This document shows positions 1-7,669 of a stretch of DNA of 33,705 nt, piece after piece. The notes beneath the pieces are model-generated. The model was not told the origin of the DNA. It made no database searches and saw only the letters and a program-made list of their open reading frames with translations. The DNA lies in the NCBI GenBank assembly GCA_903832205.1, contig CAILAH010000037.1, forward strand, positions 1-33,705, in the 5' to 3' direction. A program made the translations under genes and the position numbers. Origin of the DNA: an uncultured Microcaldota archaeon (GTDB lineage Archaea; Micrarchaeota; Micrarchaeia; CAILAH01). Numbering within the stretch: the stretch's first letter is position 1; the number at the start of each line of letters is the position of its first letter.

Positions 1-2
1 GC

Positions 3-308
3 GATAAGATTGCAAGGCCAATAGTAAGGGAAGTGGGGGAATTGGTAAAGAGCGGTGTGCACGTGGTGGCGGCACCGCAGACGCTTTACGGGAGAATAAA
101 CATGAACATTTATACTGCGGGAAGGATGCTCAAAGAGGCGGGCGTGATCGGGCACGGGTGCGACTGGCTGCCAGAAACTGCATTTGTGAAATTGAGCTGG
201 GTGCTCGGGCAGACGAAAGAGAGGAAGAAGGTTGAGCAGATGATGTACGCGAATTATGCGGGCGAGCTGGGCGAAAGGAGCTCAACCGAGGGATTTGAGG
301 AGCTGTAA
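3..308 (+). CDS. gatD: Glu-tRNA(Gln) amidotransferase subunit D, C-terminal part (partial)
   Basis: This is the last 101 residues of an asparaginase-like protein; the frame is open back to base 3, so the gene begins outside the window. GatD is the ammonia-releasing asparaginase-type subunit of the archaeal GatDE complex, which converts Glu-tRNA(Gln) to Gln-tRNA(Gln) in the cytoplasm. The visible segment has the C-terminal pattern of the GatD/asparaginase family: a strand ending in a switch from toxic to allowed substrate position (VVAAPQTLYGRINMN), then TAGRMLKEAGVI and LPETAFVKLSWVLGQT, and an acidic tail containing NYAGELGERS. GatD fits better than a simple asparaginase because of the RINMN-x-YTAGR and LPETA-VKL blocks. 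The GTG at 33 is internal and is not a start. The gene runs toward a convergent hypothetical gene whose stop lies two bases beyond. Confidence 0.85.
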   Translation, partial: DKIARPIVREVGELVKSGVHVVAAPQTLYGRINMNIYTAGRMLKEAGVIGHGCDWLPETAFVKLSWVLGQTKERKKVEQMMYANYAGELGERSSTEGFEEL

Positions 309-310
309 TC

Positions 311-1159
311 TTACTTCTTTAGGCATCGGAATAAAAATGAAACATCTGATTCAACGCGCGGTTGCTTGGCCACGGAATTGTCCTGGCTTTTTATCTTTTG
401 GGCAAACTCCGTTGTCCTGAAATCGTAGAACGCGTTACTGTGAAGCTGCCTTTGGATTATTAATTCTGCAAACGTCTTGGCATGCTCCGGTGATACGAGG
501 TTTAGCGCGTGCAGGGTTTCATATTGTATGCGCCTCCTGCAGTAGGAGCCGAATGCAAGCGACTTGAGTAATTTCAAATCTTTACTGGTTTGCTTCACAA
601 GGAATGCCGCAACGTTTTGCTCATAGGTTGACGGCGCCTTTGTGGAATACATGCCCAGATATTTTGAAATCGTGTTGCGCGAGTTGTATTTGTATATATC
701 TTCTATAAAGAATGAGAGCCATGTTTTTGGAAGGCCGTTGCCGCACCTGAAATAAAGCTCATAGTAGGCTTCAAGCGTCTTGTGCAGGTAAAGGAGCTGG
801 GCTGGCTTTAGTCCATCATGCTTTGCGCGCATTATCTCCACGAAAAATGCGATTTTATCTGAGGGCCCGTTGTTGGAGGAGAGGATATGCAGTATGTCGG
901 TTTTCCTGAGAGTGCCAAATGCTTCCACACCCACCTTTTTTCCAAGCTCTATATTTCCTGTTGAGAGCGCAAGCCTGAGGAGCACATCAAACTGGCTTGA
1001 CGGCTTGCCTGGCAGGGATTTCATCTCAAAGGCGGCTTTTTCCACATCTCCGCTTTCAAACGCCCTTAGGAACGGCGATTTCTTGCCCTTGAGCATCAAA
1101 ATCCCCGAAATAATCGGCAGTGAAGTGATTTTTCCCGTATCCTTATCTCTGAGCATCAT
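311..1159 (-). CDS. hypothetical protein, 282 aa
   Basis: I do not recognise this protein. It has no signal peptide or clear membrane segment and looks soluble, mostly alpha-helical and Lys-rich. The middle (about residues 60-240) alternates amphipathic helices of 15-20 residues with short turns, which could be a helical-repeat fold, but no repeat consensus is visible. The N-terminus (MMLRDKDTGKI) could start at either of two adjacent Met codons. It converges with gatD, two bases apart, and lies 44 bases downstream of the NAC gene on the same strand, so it may be co-transcribed with NAC. A poly-A stretch on the plus strand at about 1177-1183 gives a short T-run after NAC. No function is proposed. 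Confidence 0.7.
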   Translation of the reverse strand: MMLRDKDTGKITSLPIISGILMLKGKKSPFLRAFESGDVEKAAFEMKSLPGKPSSQFDVLLRLALSTGNIELGKKVGVEAFGTLRKTDILHILSSNNGPSDKIAFFVEIMRAKHDGLKPAQLLYLHKTLEAYYELYFRCGNGLPKTWLSFFIEDIYKYNSRNTISKYLGMYSTKAPSTYEQNVAAFLVKQTSKDLKLLKSLAFGSYCRRRIQYETLHALNLVSPEHAKTFAELIIQRQLHSNAFYDFRTTEFAQKIKSQDNSVAKQPRVESDVSFLFRCLKK

Positions 1160-1203
1160 AAGTCCTGTTGGGCAAAAAAAGAAATTTAAACGTTGTGATT
1201 AGA

Positions 1204-1524
1204 TTAGTCGCCCTTGAGCGCGACGATTGCCGATGCCGCATCGCCCTCTTTCTTGAGCGCCTTTATGGCGTTTTCACGGGAGACTTTTGCGCCTTCCATT
1301 ACGAGCGTTATGTCCTCCTCATTGATTGCGGACTCCTCGTGCGCCGTGCCGCTTATATTGTAATTCATCTCGCCTTTAACGTTCATCTCCATAATCTGGG
1401 GATTTTCAACGATTATGTTTGAGTCTCCACACTCTATAATCACTCGTTTTGCGTCGACCATCCTGCTTTTTATGCCCATCTGCTTGAGCATCTGCTGCAT
1501 TTGCCTCGGGTCTGTTGGGAACAT
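1204..1524 (-). CDS. nac: Nascent polypeptide-associated complex protein (archaeal NAC)
   Basis: Archaeal NAC is a homodimeric ribosome-associated chaperone that shields emerging nascent chains near the exit tunnel. The 106-residue protein has the family layout: an N-terminal PRQMQQMLKQMGIKS segment, the beta-rich NAC domain (about residues 20-65, with VIIECGDSNIIVENPQI), and a C-terminal UBA domain (about 68-106, EEDITLVMEGAKVSRENAIKALKKEGDAASAIVAL, an archaeal alpha-type feature). I place the start at the ATG at 1524, because homologues begin with MFP..PRQM and because a TATA-like palindrome is centred 28 bases upstream, which suits a leaderless mRNA. A longer frame reaching 1743 would overlap topA antisense and is rejected. 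It diverges from topA. Confidence 0.92.
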   Translation of the reverse strand: MFPTDPRQMQQMLKQMGIKSRMVDAKRVIIECGDSNIIVENPQIMEMNVKGEMNYNISGTAHEESAINEEDITLVMEGAKVSRENAIKALKKEGDAASAIVALKGD

Positions 1525-1546
1525 GGGAAAATTTGGGAGGTCAAAA

Positions 1547-1558
1547 ATATAATTATAT
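1547..1558. promoter_or_regulatory. Palindromic TATA element shared by divergent nac and topA
   Basis: ATATAATTATAT is a perfect 12-base palindrome in the middle of the 57-base gap between the two start codons. Its centre is about 28.5 bases from the NAC ATG (1524) and 29.5 bases from the topA ATG (1582). This is the spacing expected for an archaeal TBP site feeding a leaderless transcript in each direction. Neither gene has a GGAGG-type site before its start. Confidence 0.7.
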
Positions 1559-1581
1559 AGTTTGCGCCTGGAATAGACACA

Positions 1582-3639
1582 ATGGCGGAAACGCTGATGA
1601 TTATTGCAGAAAAGCCCAAAGTGGCAGAAAAGATAGCGCATTTTTTGGGAGGAAACGTCAAAAGAAAGGGCGAATATAAGATTCCCTATTACGAATTGGA
1701 GCGGGACGGGAAGACTATTTACGTTGTGTGCGCCGTTGGGCACCTGTTCTCGCTCAAGGAGAAGGCAAAAAAAAGGCAGGTGCCTGAGTTTGACATTGAG
1801 TGGGTGCCCGCATACAAGTCATCTGACTTTTCATCCTACACAAAGGATTACATTAACGTGATTGAGAAGGTGGCGAAGAAAGCCAATGTGTTTGTCTCTG
1901 CGTGCGACTATGATGTGGAGGGCTCGCTCATCGGGTTCAACGCCATCAGGTTCGGCGCAAAGAGTGAGAAAGGAAAGAGGATGAAGTTCTCGGCGCTCAC
2001 CGAGGAAGACATTGTCAGCGCCTATGAGAACATGGAGGAGCTGGACTACAACAACGCCTATGCTGGCGAGACCAGGCACATTCTTGACTGGTACTGGGGA
2101 ATCAACCTCAGCAGGGTGCTCATGGGCGCAATCAGGAACGCCGGCATGTACAAGGTGCTCAGCATCGGCAGGGTGCAGGGGCCGACGCTCGACGTTTTGG
2201 TGAAGAGGGAGAGGGAGATTTCAAGTTTCAAGCCGGAGCCCTACTGGGAGGTTTCGGTCTCAAAGGACGCCGTAAGGTATCTGCACGAGAAGGACAAGTT
2301 CTGGGAGGAAAAAGAGGCGGATGCGGCATACAAGAACACCAGCAAGGACGGAAAAGTTGAGGATGTGACAAAGAAGGAGTTCAAGGTCGGGCCTCCCGCG
2401 CCGTTTGATTTGACCTCTTTGCAGATTGAGGCGTACCGCGCGTATAAGATGTCGCCCAAGGAGGTGATGCAGTACTCGCAGAACCTCTACGAAAATTCCT
2501 ACATCAGCTACCCGAGGACGAGCTCGCAGAAATTGCCTGCGACCCTGAATTTGAAGGGAATAATCGGCAAGATGGCGAAGATTGACGATTATGCAAAGGA
2601 TGCGAAGCTGCTCCTTGATAATAATATGACCAAGCCGCACGAGGGCGAGAAGAGCGATCCCGCACATCCTGCCATGCATCCCACGGGAATATATGGGAAG
2701 ATGGGCGAGCAGGAGAAAAAGCTCTATGACCTGATTGCAAGGAGATTCCTCGCCTGTTTCGGCGAGTGGGCAACCAAGGAGAGCACCACCGTTGTGCTCA
2801 AAATGGGCGGCGAGAAGTACAGGGCGCTGGGCGTGGTAACGAAGAAGGCTGGCTGGATAGCGCTCTACGGCAGATATTATTCCGCGGATGAGGAGAAGCT
2901 CCCGAACCTTAACAAGGGCGATAGGTTCGTTGCGGATGCGCTTGCCAAGGATAGGAAGGAGACCAAGCCGCCCGCAAGATACAATTCCACGTCGCTGGTG
3001 AAGATACTGGAGAAAAAGAGTTTGGGAACCAAGGCAACCAGGGCCACGATTATCGACACGCTGTTCAAGAGGGATTACGTAAGGGAGAAGAGCATCGAGG
3101 TCACGAGTTTGGGAATAACGGTGCATGACACGCTGATGAAATATTCGCCCGAGATCATGGATGAGCTGCTCACCGAGGAGTTCGAGCAAAAGGTCGAGAA
3201 GATACAGGAGGGCAAGGAGAAGGAGGAGAAGGTCCTCGCCGAGGCAAGAGATGTGCTGAAGAAAATTATTGAAGGGTTCATGAAGAACGAGGATAAGATA
3301 GGCAAGGAGTTGCTCACCGCGTTCAAGCAGAGCGAGAGGGGCAGGATGCTCATAATGCCCTGCGAGAAGTGCGGAAAGGAGCTGGTTGTGAAGAATACGC
3401 GGGACAAGAGGATATTCATAGGATGCACGGGCTGGCCAAACTGCAAGAACGCCTACCCCATACCCTACGGCGTGTACAAGGTCACGTTTGTGAAGAAGTG
3501 CGAACAGTGCCCAGGGCCGGTCATCAAATACGTGATAAAGAAGAGGACTGTTACAAGATGCGCAAACCCGAAATGCCCGAGCATCTCGGCGCCCGTGGCT
3601 GCTGCGGAAATTAAGGACGGTAAAGAGAGCGAATCCTAA
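1582..3639 (+). CDS. topA: DNA topoisomerase I (type IA, with C-terminal zinc ribbons)
   Basis: Type IA topoisomerases relax negative supercoils and decatenate single-stranded regions through a 5'-phosphotyrosine intermediate. The 685-residue protein opens with the TOPRIM domain: Glu10 in IIAEKPKVAEKIA and the acidic triad Asp109-x-Asp111-x-Glu113 in SACDYDVEGSLIGF. The catalytic Tyr is Tyr310 in the SYPRTSSQ block. The C-terminus has two zinc-ribbon modules, one with CEKCGKELVV...CTGWPNCKNAYP and one with CEQCPG...CANPKCPS, as in archaeal TopA/Topo III-like enzymes. The length and the DYDVEG motif are typical of the archaeal family, and all key residues are present. The start follows the shared palindromic TATA by about 29 bases. 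The 3' end converges with the next hypothetical gene and overlaps it by 4 bases. Confidence 0.95.
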   Translation: MAETLMIIAEKPKVAEKIAHFLGGNVKRKGEYKIPYYELERDGKTIYVVCAVGHLFSLKEKAKKRQVPEFDIEWVPAYKSSDFSSYTKDYINVIEKVAKKANVFVSACDYDVEGSLIGFNAIRFGAKSEKGKRMKFSALTEEDIVSAYENMEELDYNNAYAGETRHILDWYWGINLSRVLMGAIRNAGMYKVLSIGRVQGPTLDVLVKREREISSFKPEPYWEVSVSKDAVRYLHEKDKFWEEKEADAAYKNTSKDGKVEDVTKKEFKVGPPAPFDLTSLQIEAYRAYKMSPKEVMQYSQNLYENSYISYPRTSSQKLPATLNLKGIIGKMAKIDDYAKDAKLLLDNNMTKPHEGEKSDPAHPAMHPTGIYGKMGEQEKKLYDLIARRFLACFGEWATKESTTVVLKMGGEKYRALGVVTKKAGWIALYGRYYSADEEKLPNLNKGDRFVADALAKDRKETKPPARYNSTSLVKILEKKSLGTKATRATIIDTLFKRDYVREKSIEVTSLGITVHDTLMKYSPEIMDELLTEEFEQKVEKIQEGKEKEEKVLAEARDVLKKIIEGFMKNEDKIGKELLTAFKQSERGRMLIMPCEKCGKELVVKNTRDKRIFIGCTGWPNCKNAYPIPYGVYKVTFVKKCEQCPGPVIKYVIKKRTVTRCANPKCPSISAPVAAAEIKDGKESES

Positions 3640-4256
3640 GACGGAGTCCCCATGGATTCCATTATTTTTTCCTTGTGGGGAGAGATTGCGTGATCTTTCC
3701 TTGGGTCAGTAAGCATGGCTATTGCCGAATTGTCGTTTGCGAAGAGGCCTATCTCCATCACTTTCGCGTTGACGTTCATCTTCACTATGAAGTAGTGGAA
3801 TTCTGGGAGGAGCATCTTGGGGAGCTTTTTTGCGATCCTGAGCTCTCTCGGCGTGAGCAGGCCCTGCCTTGTTATCATGCGCTGGTAGTCCGTTATGAAA
3901 AGCTCGGAAAATACCGAGCGCGCAATGTGCATGTACTCATCGAAAAGCCTCGAGTCGTATATGAATGCGCCTTTTCGTTTCAGGACACCCATCACAGCGA
4001 CTGGTTGGTCTTTGTCAAACATCCATACCTCGCCATTCTTCACGTCGATTCTCTTGCCGCTGGAAACAAGCGTGAGGTCAAAATTGAGCCTGCTTATGAA
4101 GTTGGCGAGCTTGTTGCTGGCGCCGTTGCGCTTCAGCTTGCGGACCAGGTAATAGTGCGGTGAATGGTCGTCTTTCATTTGATGGAATTCCTTGGCGCGC
4201 AATGCCGATTTGCCGGCATCCTCTTCGATGCGCCTCACGGATTTATGACGCTGCAT
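3636..4256 (-). CDS. hypothetical protein, ~206 aa
   Basis: I do not recognise this protein. With the ATG at 4256 it is a basic, soluble protein with no membrane segment. A first half rich in His/Lys/Arg (MQRHKSVRRIEEDAGKSA, HSPHYYLVRKLKRNG) is followed by alternating strands and helices (DVKNGEVWMFDKDQPVAVMGVLK, FHYFIVKMNVNAKVMEIGLF). The segment around LLTPRELRIAKKLPKMLLPEF could be a DNA- or RNA-binding helix pair, but I cannot assign a family. The frame is open up to 4406, but that would run into the tRNA-Gly gene. The internal ATG at 4256 also has a TATA-like run (about 4274-4290) centred some 27 bases upstream, so I prefer it. It converges with topA with a 4-base overlap. Confidence 0.65.
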   Translation of the reverse strand: MQRHKSVRRIEEDAGKSALRAKEFHQMKDDHSPHYYLVRKLKRNGASNKLANFISRLNFDLTLVSSGKRIDVKNGEVWMFDKDQPVAVMGVLKRKGAFIYDSRLFDEYMHIARSVFSELFITDYQRMITRQGLLTPRELRIAKKLPKMLLPEFHYFIVKMNVNAKVMEIGLFANDNSAIAMLTDPRKDHAISPHKEKIMESMGTPS

Positions 4257-4405
4257 GATTCGCTTGGGTTTAGATACTAATAAATAGTTTTCCAATTTGA
4301 ATGATACGATAAGTTCCAACCAGCCTTCAGAAAGTTTATTCTTCTGTTGGAAGGAGTTGGGCCTTATGCGGTTGTAGTCTAGCCTGGTAGGACATGGCCT
4401 TGCCA

Positions 4406-4455
4406 AGAGCTTTTTCTTTCCGAAAAAACTCGGAAAAAGAAAATTCTACGCAAGG
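4406..4455 (+). other. tRNA-Gly intron 1 (anticodon loop, 37/38)
   Basis: This 50-base intron follows A37. GCAA at 4450-4453 pairs with TTGC of the anticodon loop (4400-4403) as the 4-bp central helix of a bulge-helix-bulge, the substrate of the archaeal splicing endonuclease. The body is a long A/T-rich hairpin (about 4410-4422 pairing with 4431-4443). Confidence 0.85.
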
Positions 4456-4476
4456 AGGCTAAAACCCGGGTTCAAA

Positions 4477-4525
4477 GCACCTCTTTTGGGATGCCTAAAG
4501 AGCTGCACCAGAAAGGTGATGAAAA
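4477..4525 (+). other. tRNA-Gly intron 2 (T-loop, 59/60)
   Basis: This 49-base intron lies inside the T-loop. It contains a hairpin with arms GCACCTCTTT and AAAGAGCTGC (one C/C mismatch) around the loop TGGGATGCCT. The junctions form a near-canonical bulge-helix-bulge with central helix TTCA/TGAA and cuts AA|G and AA|T. Its first 39 bases match the T-loop intron of tRNA-Trp in this window at 36 positions. Confidence 0.85.
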
Positions 4526-4528
4526 TCC

Positions 4529-4558
4529 CGGCGACCGCATACTTTTTTTCTAAAATTT
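4529..4558. repeat. 30-base direct repeat, copy 1 (tRNA-Gly 3' end)
   Basis: The exact same 30 bases recur at 4732-4761, offset by 203. This copy contains the last bases of the T stem, the 3' acceptor strand, the discriminator and the T-run of the tRNA-Gly gene. The bases on each side of the two copies differ, so the repeat is bounded at 30. It has the position of an attL- or target-duplication-like site at a tRNA 3' end. Confidence 0.9.
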
Positions 4559-4731
4559 AATCGCTAATGAGGGGGAGGTGTAGACCACACGACATGCATT
4601 CGGCAGTGAGCCGAATGATGCATCATCTTCGCACGGCGAAGATGCATGGGAGGGGGACGCTTCCGCACTTTTGCCTGAGGGCAAAAGGCGGCATTGTCTG
4701 CCAAAGCAGACATGTGCCCCCTCATCAGTGA
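4559..4731. mobile_element. 173-base hairpin-rich insert between direct repeats
   Basis: No coding capacity is visible. The outer arms ATGAGGGGG (4567-4575) and CCCCCTCAT (4717-4725) pair and enclose at least four strong hairpins: GCATTCGGC/GCCGAAT near 4596-4615, CATCTTCG/CGAAGATG at 4624-4644, CTTTTGCC/GGCAAAAG near 4669-4688, and TGTCTGC/GCAGACA near 4695-4712. The exact 30-base direct repeats on both sides, one inside tRNA-Gly and one covering the copA stop codon, suggest that the segment was inserted between neighbours that used to touch. It holds no integrase or transposase, so a mobile element would have to be non-autonomous. A structured RNA is an alternative. Confidence 0.55.
4592..4644 (+). 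repeat. Twin-hairpin repeat, copy C
   Basis: The pattern is ACATGCATT, a variable stem-loop, AATGATGCATC, then a second variable hairpin (CATCTTCG..CGAAGATG). It shares its constant segments with the copies at 25125-25172 and 32584-32630, but has different stem sequences that remain complementary. Confidence 0.65.
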
Positions 4732-4761
4732 CGGCGACCGCATACTTTTTTTCTAAAATTT
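4732..4761. repeat. 30-base direct repeat, copy 2 (copA 3' end)
   Basis: This is an exact copy of 4529-4558. It covers the stop codon and last codons of the copper ATPase gene on the minus strand. This implies that tRNA-Gly and the ATPase gene once abutted and that 203 bases were added between them. Confidence 0.9.
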
Positions 4762-6990
4762 CTTCCTGTAGCCCCTCATGAAAAGTGAGTTTGTCACCAC
4801 TGAGACGGAGCTGAATGCCATTGCCGCTCCGGCAACTACTGGGCTGAGTAGGAAGCCTGTGAACGGGAAGAGAATGCCCATTGCAATTGGGATGCTGATG
4901 GTGTTGTAGGAGAATGCCCAGAAGAGGTTCTGCTTTATTTTTGCAAGCGTATATCTGCTCAGGTTTATTGCCGCGACCAAATCGTTGAGATTGCTCTTCA
5001 CGAGGACCACGCTGCCGCTTTCGATTGCAACATCAGTTCCTGCGCCTATTGCGATACCAATGTCTGCCTGTGCAAGTGCGGGGGCGTCGTTGATGCCGTC
5101 GCCAACGAATGCGACTTTCTTTCCCTGCGCCTGAATTTTCTTCACTTCGTTTGCCTTGTCTTCCGGGAGCACATGGGCGAGGACGCGGTCGATGCCCACC
5201 TGCTTTGCGATTGCATTTGCGGTGCGCTCATTGTCGCCCGTTATCATTACTGTCTCATAGCCCATTTGCCTTAGGTGAGAAATTGCAGATGCGGACGATT
5301 CTTTTACTGTGTCTGCGATTGCAATGAGGCCGAGGAAGGTTTTGCCTGAAGAGACAAGGACGGTTGTCTTGCCCTGGTGCTCGAGCGAATGCATCTGCTC
5401 AAGCGCTTCATTTGGCATTTTAATCTTCTCCCTGAGCAGGAGCGCCTTGTTGCCGACGAGAATGCGCTTGCCTGAAACAGTTGCGGAAATGCCGTGGCCG
5501 GGAATTGCCTTGAATGAAGCGGGTTTATGCAGTGGCAGATGATGTGCCTTGTTGACGATTGCCTGGCCCAGGAAATGCTCGGAGCTTTTTTCTGCAGAAG
5601 CAGCGAGCTGGAGAAGTGATTTCTCGCTTCCTGAGTAGGCGATTATGTCCGTGACTGTTGGTTCGCCTTTGGTTAATGTGCCTGTCTTGTCGAATATAAT
5701 TGTGTTTGCCTTGTGGAGCTGCTCGAGCGCCGCCGCATCTTTGAAGAGGATGCCGAATTCCGCGCCCTTGCCGGTGCCGAGCATTATCGCCGTGGGGGTT
5801 GCGAGCCCCATGGCACAGGGGCAGGCAATGATGAGTGTCGAGACTAGAATTGTAAGAGAAAAGAGGAATGGCTGCTGCGCGATGAAGAACCAGTAGGAGA
5901 ATGCGAGAAGCGAAAGGGTAATTACGGCCTGCACGAAATAGCCGGAGACAGTATCCGCGAGGCGCTGGATTGGCGCCTTGCTTCCCTGCGCCTCCTCAAC
6001 GAGACGGATTATCTGCGCGAGCATTGTGTCACTGCCCACGCGAGTTGTCCTGAACCTGAAAGAGCCAATCTTGTTTATGGTTGCGCCGATTACGTGTGCG
6101 CCTTTCTTCTTGTGCACCGGAACGCTCTCACCCGTAATCATGCTTTCATCAACAGTGCTTTCGCCTTCTGTTACCGTCCCGTCCACGGGGATTTTCTCAC
6201 CCGGGCGGACGATTATGATGTCGCCAACAATAACGTCATTAATGGGGACCTGCATTTCCTTTCCGCCGCGCACAACAAGCGCGGTCTTTGGCTGAAGGCC
6301 TATGAGGCGCCTTATTGCCTCTGAGGTTTTTCCTTTTGCGACCGCCTCCAAATATTTGCCCAGAAGGATAAACGTGAGCAGGAGCGTTGCTGTTTCGTAA
6401 TAGAGCATTCCGGGAATTACTGCAAAACTCACGAGAAGGCTGTAAACATAGGCGGTGCCAACGCCCAGGGCCACGAGCGAGTCCATGCCCGGCATCATGC
6501 GTACCAGGCCACGGATTCCCTTTATGAACACCACGCGGTTTACGTAAAGTATGGGTGTTGCGAGAATGAACTGGACTACTGCCATGTTATTTACAAGAAA
6601 GTCGGGATAGGCAATCGGCAATGCGAGCATCTCCGGAAGTGAAAGGAGCAAAATTGGAATTGTCAGTAAGGCGGAGAAGATGAGGCGTGAGCGAAGGCCG
6701 GTGATTTCTCTTTCGCGCGCTTCCTTTTCCCTGTCTGCGGCTTCGGGTTGGACTGAGGGCTTTCCTTTTTCATCAAGCTGTGTGAAATCCACGCCGTAGC
6801 CTATTGATTCTATCGCATTCTTGAGCTGCGGAAGTCCTGCGGTGGAATCATCAAACTCAACCGTAGCAGAATTGCCTGCCAGATTTACGTTTGCGGACTT
6901 GACGCCGTTTACCTTCTTAAGGCTGCGCTCAATGTTAAGCGCGCAGGAGGCGCAATCCATTCCTGAAACTGGAAATCTTATTTTTTTCAT
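4753..6990 (-). CDS. copA: Cu+-transporting P1B-type ATPase
   Basis: CopA exports Cu+ from the cytoplasm at the expense of ATP. The 745-residue protein starts with one HMA domain whose metal site is GMDCASC (Cys13, Cys16). The membrane core follows, with the actuator motif TGES (about 286-289), the transmembrane metal site CPC (about 390-392), the phosphorylation motif DKTGT (Asp about 434), and [14 protein letters not shown] in the P domain. The last helices carry the YN pair (FSYNTIS) and MAFSS, the Cu+-specific P1B-1 signature. All catalytic residues are intact. I chose the ATG at 6990 because GGTGA lies 8 bases upstream and the HMA begins directly; a GTG at 7002, right after the upstream stop, would add four residues. 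It is in an operon with the DsbA-like gene. Its stop codon lies in the 30-base repeat. Confidence 0.95.
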   Translation of the reverse strand: MKKIRFPVSGMDCASCALNIERSLKKVNGVKSANVNLAGNSATVEFDDSTAGLPQLKNAIESIGYGVDFTQLDEKGKPSVQPEAADREKEAREREITGLRSRLIFSALLTIPILLLSLPEMLALPIAYPDFLVNNMAVVQFILATPILYVNRVVFIKGIRGLVRMMPGMDSLVALGVGTAYVYSLLVSFAVIPGMLYYETATLLLTFILLGKYLEAVAKGKTSEAIRRLIGLQPKTALVVRGGKEMQVPINDVIVGDIIIVRPGEKIPVDGTVTEGESTVDESMITGESVPVHKKKGAHVIGATINKIGSFRFRTTRVGSDTMLAQIIRLVEEAQGSKAPIQRLADTVSGYFVQAVITLSLLAFSYWFFIAQQPFLFSLTILVSTLIIACPCAMGLATPTAIMLGTGKGAEFGILFKDAAALEQLHKANTIIFDKTGTLTKGEPTVTDIIAYSGSEKSLLQLAASAEKSSEHFLGQAIVNKAHHLPLHKPASFKAIPGHGISATVSGKRILVGNKALLLREKIKMPNEALEQMHSLEHQGKTTVLVSSGKTFLGLIAIADTVKESSASAISHLRQMGYETVMITGDNERTANAIAKQVGIDRVLAHVLPEDKANEVKKIQAQGKKVAFVGDGINDAPALAQADIGIAIGAGTDVAIESGSVVLVKSNLNDLVAAINLSRYTLAKIKQNLFWAFSYNTISIPIAMGILFPFTGFLLSPVVAGAAMAFSSVSVVTNSLFMRGYRKKF

Positions 6991-7002
6991 TTGATCATTC
7001 AC

Positions 7003-7611
7003 CTATTTTGCAAGCTCTGCATCGATGGCCTGCTGGAACACTTCAAACGGTTGGGCGCCAACCAACTTCTGCCCATTGATAAAGAATGAGGGGGTCGCGG
7101 AAATGCCGCGTGCCTTTCCTTCCGTAATATCATTTTCAACTATTGTGCGCATCTTGCCCGAGTCAAGGCACTGGTTGAATGCGATGGAATCAAGACCAAG
7201 GGAGGGCGCGTGCGATTTTAGGCTCGCAACTGAGAGCGAATCCTGGTTTTCAAACATCCAGTTGTGCATCTCCCAGAATTTTCCCTGTTCAGCCGCGCAG
7301 AGCGCCGCCTCTGCCGCTTTCTCCGAATCCTTGTGCATGGGGAGTGGAAACTGCCTGTAAATTATCTTGGCCTTTCCGGTACTTACATATGCGTCCTCGA
7401 CCTGCTTCAGGGAATTGGCATAGAAATAGCCGCACGCAGGGCATTCGAAATCACTGAACTCCTCAATTACTACGGGCGCGTTTGGGGCGCCTTTGACATT
7501 ATAGCCTTCCTGCAATGTGATAGGAACCGATGCGCCGCTAAAGTATGTGTTGTAGATAACTGCAATGAGTACCAGGGCGATTACTGCGCCCGCGATCAAG
7601 CGATTGTCCAT
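7003..7611 (-). CDS. DsbA-family thiol-disulfide protein, membrane-anchored
   Basis: This is a thioredoxin-fold protein of the DsbA/Thioredoxin_4 type that probably faces the outside of the membrane. With the ATG at 7611 it has 202 residues: an N-terminal membrane anchor (about 5-24), a linker, then the redox domain with FSDFECPACGYF (Cys57 and Cys60) and the cis-Pro loop GISATPSFFING. The helical insertion between these (about 85-160, with CAAEQGKFWEMHNWMF and CLDS) is typical of the family. The upstream extension to 7653 adds no recognisable sequence. The ATG at 7611 is preceded by GGTG. The stop abuts the copA start region and the 5' side lies close to the HMA/cupredoxin gene, so all three are probably one copper operon. 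It may form or reduce disulfides in metal-handling proteins. Confidence 0.88.
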   Translation of the reverse strand: MDNRLIAGAVIALVLIAVIYNTYFSGASVPITLQEGYNVKGAPNAPVVIEEFSDFECPACGYFYANSLKQVEDAYVSTGKAKIIYRQFPLPMHKDSEKAAEAALCAAEQGKFWEMHNWMFENQDSLSVASLKSHAPSLGLDSIAFNQCLDSGKMRTIVENDITEGKARGISATPSFFINGQKLVGAQPFEVFQQAIDAELAK

Positions 7612-7669
7612 GTTTGCACCATATTGTATTCTGCAGAAAGTATTATTTGCCATCTGCCGCCATTTGCAT

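Larger units (their letters stand above)
4368..4539 (+). tRNA. tRNA-Gly (anticodon GCC) with two introns
   Basis: I folded this by eye. The acceptor stem is GCGGTTG (4368-4374) with CGACCGC (4532-4538) and discriminator A at 4539. The D arm is 4377-4393, the anticodon stem is TGGCC (4395-4399) with GGCTA (4457-4461), the anticodon GCC is at 4402-4404, and the T stem is CCGGG (4466-4470) with CCCGG (4527-4531). CCA is not encoded. Intron 1 (4406-4455) lies at canonical position 37/38. Intron 2 (4477-4525) interrupts the T-loop between positions 59 and 60. Removing both leaves exactly 73 bases with all stems paired. Both junctions fit a bulge-helix-bulge: central helix TTGC/GCAA for intron 1 and TTCA/TGAA for intron 2, each with the cut after the second base of a 3-base bulge. 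A run of seven T (4543-4549) follows the gene. Confidence 0.9.

Noticed and set aside
318-329. TCTTTAGGCATC matching one arm of the T-loop intron hairpin
   Set aside because: Only 12 bases, no partner arm and inside the end of a coding sequence; probably chance.
1525-1743. Longer NAC start at 1743
   Set aside because: It would overlap the topA coding region antisense and adds 73 residues absent from the family.
2260-3189. Long minus-strand frame opposite topA (309 codons)
   Set aside because: Shadow of a G/C-biased coding strand; topA motifs are intact on the plus strand and the antisense protein has no domain-like sequence.
4559-4731. CRISPR-like array because of successive hairpins
   Set aside because: The hairpins have different sequences and no regular repeat-spacer unit.
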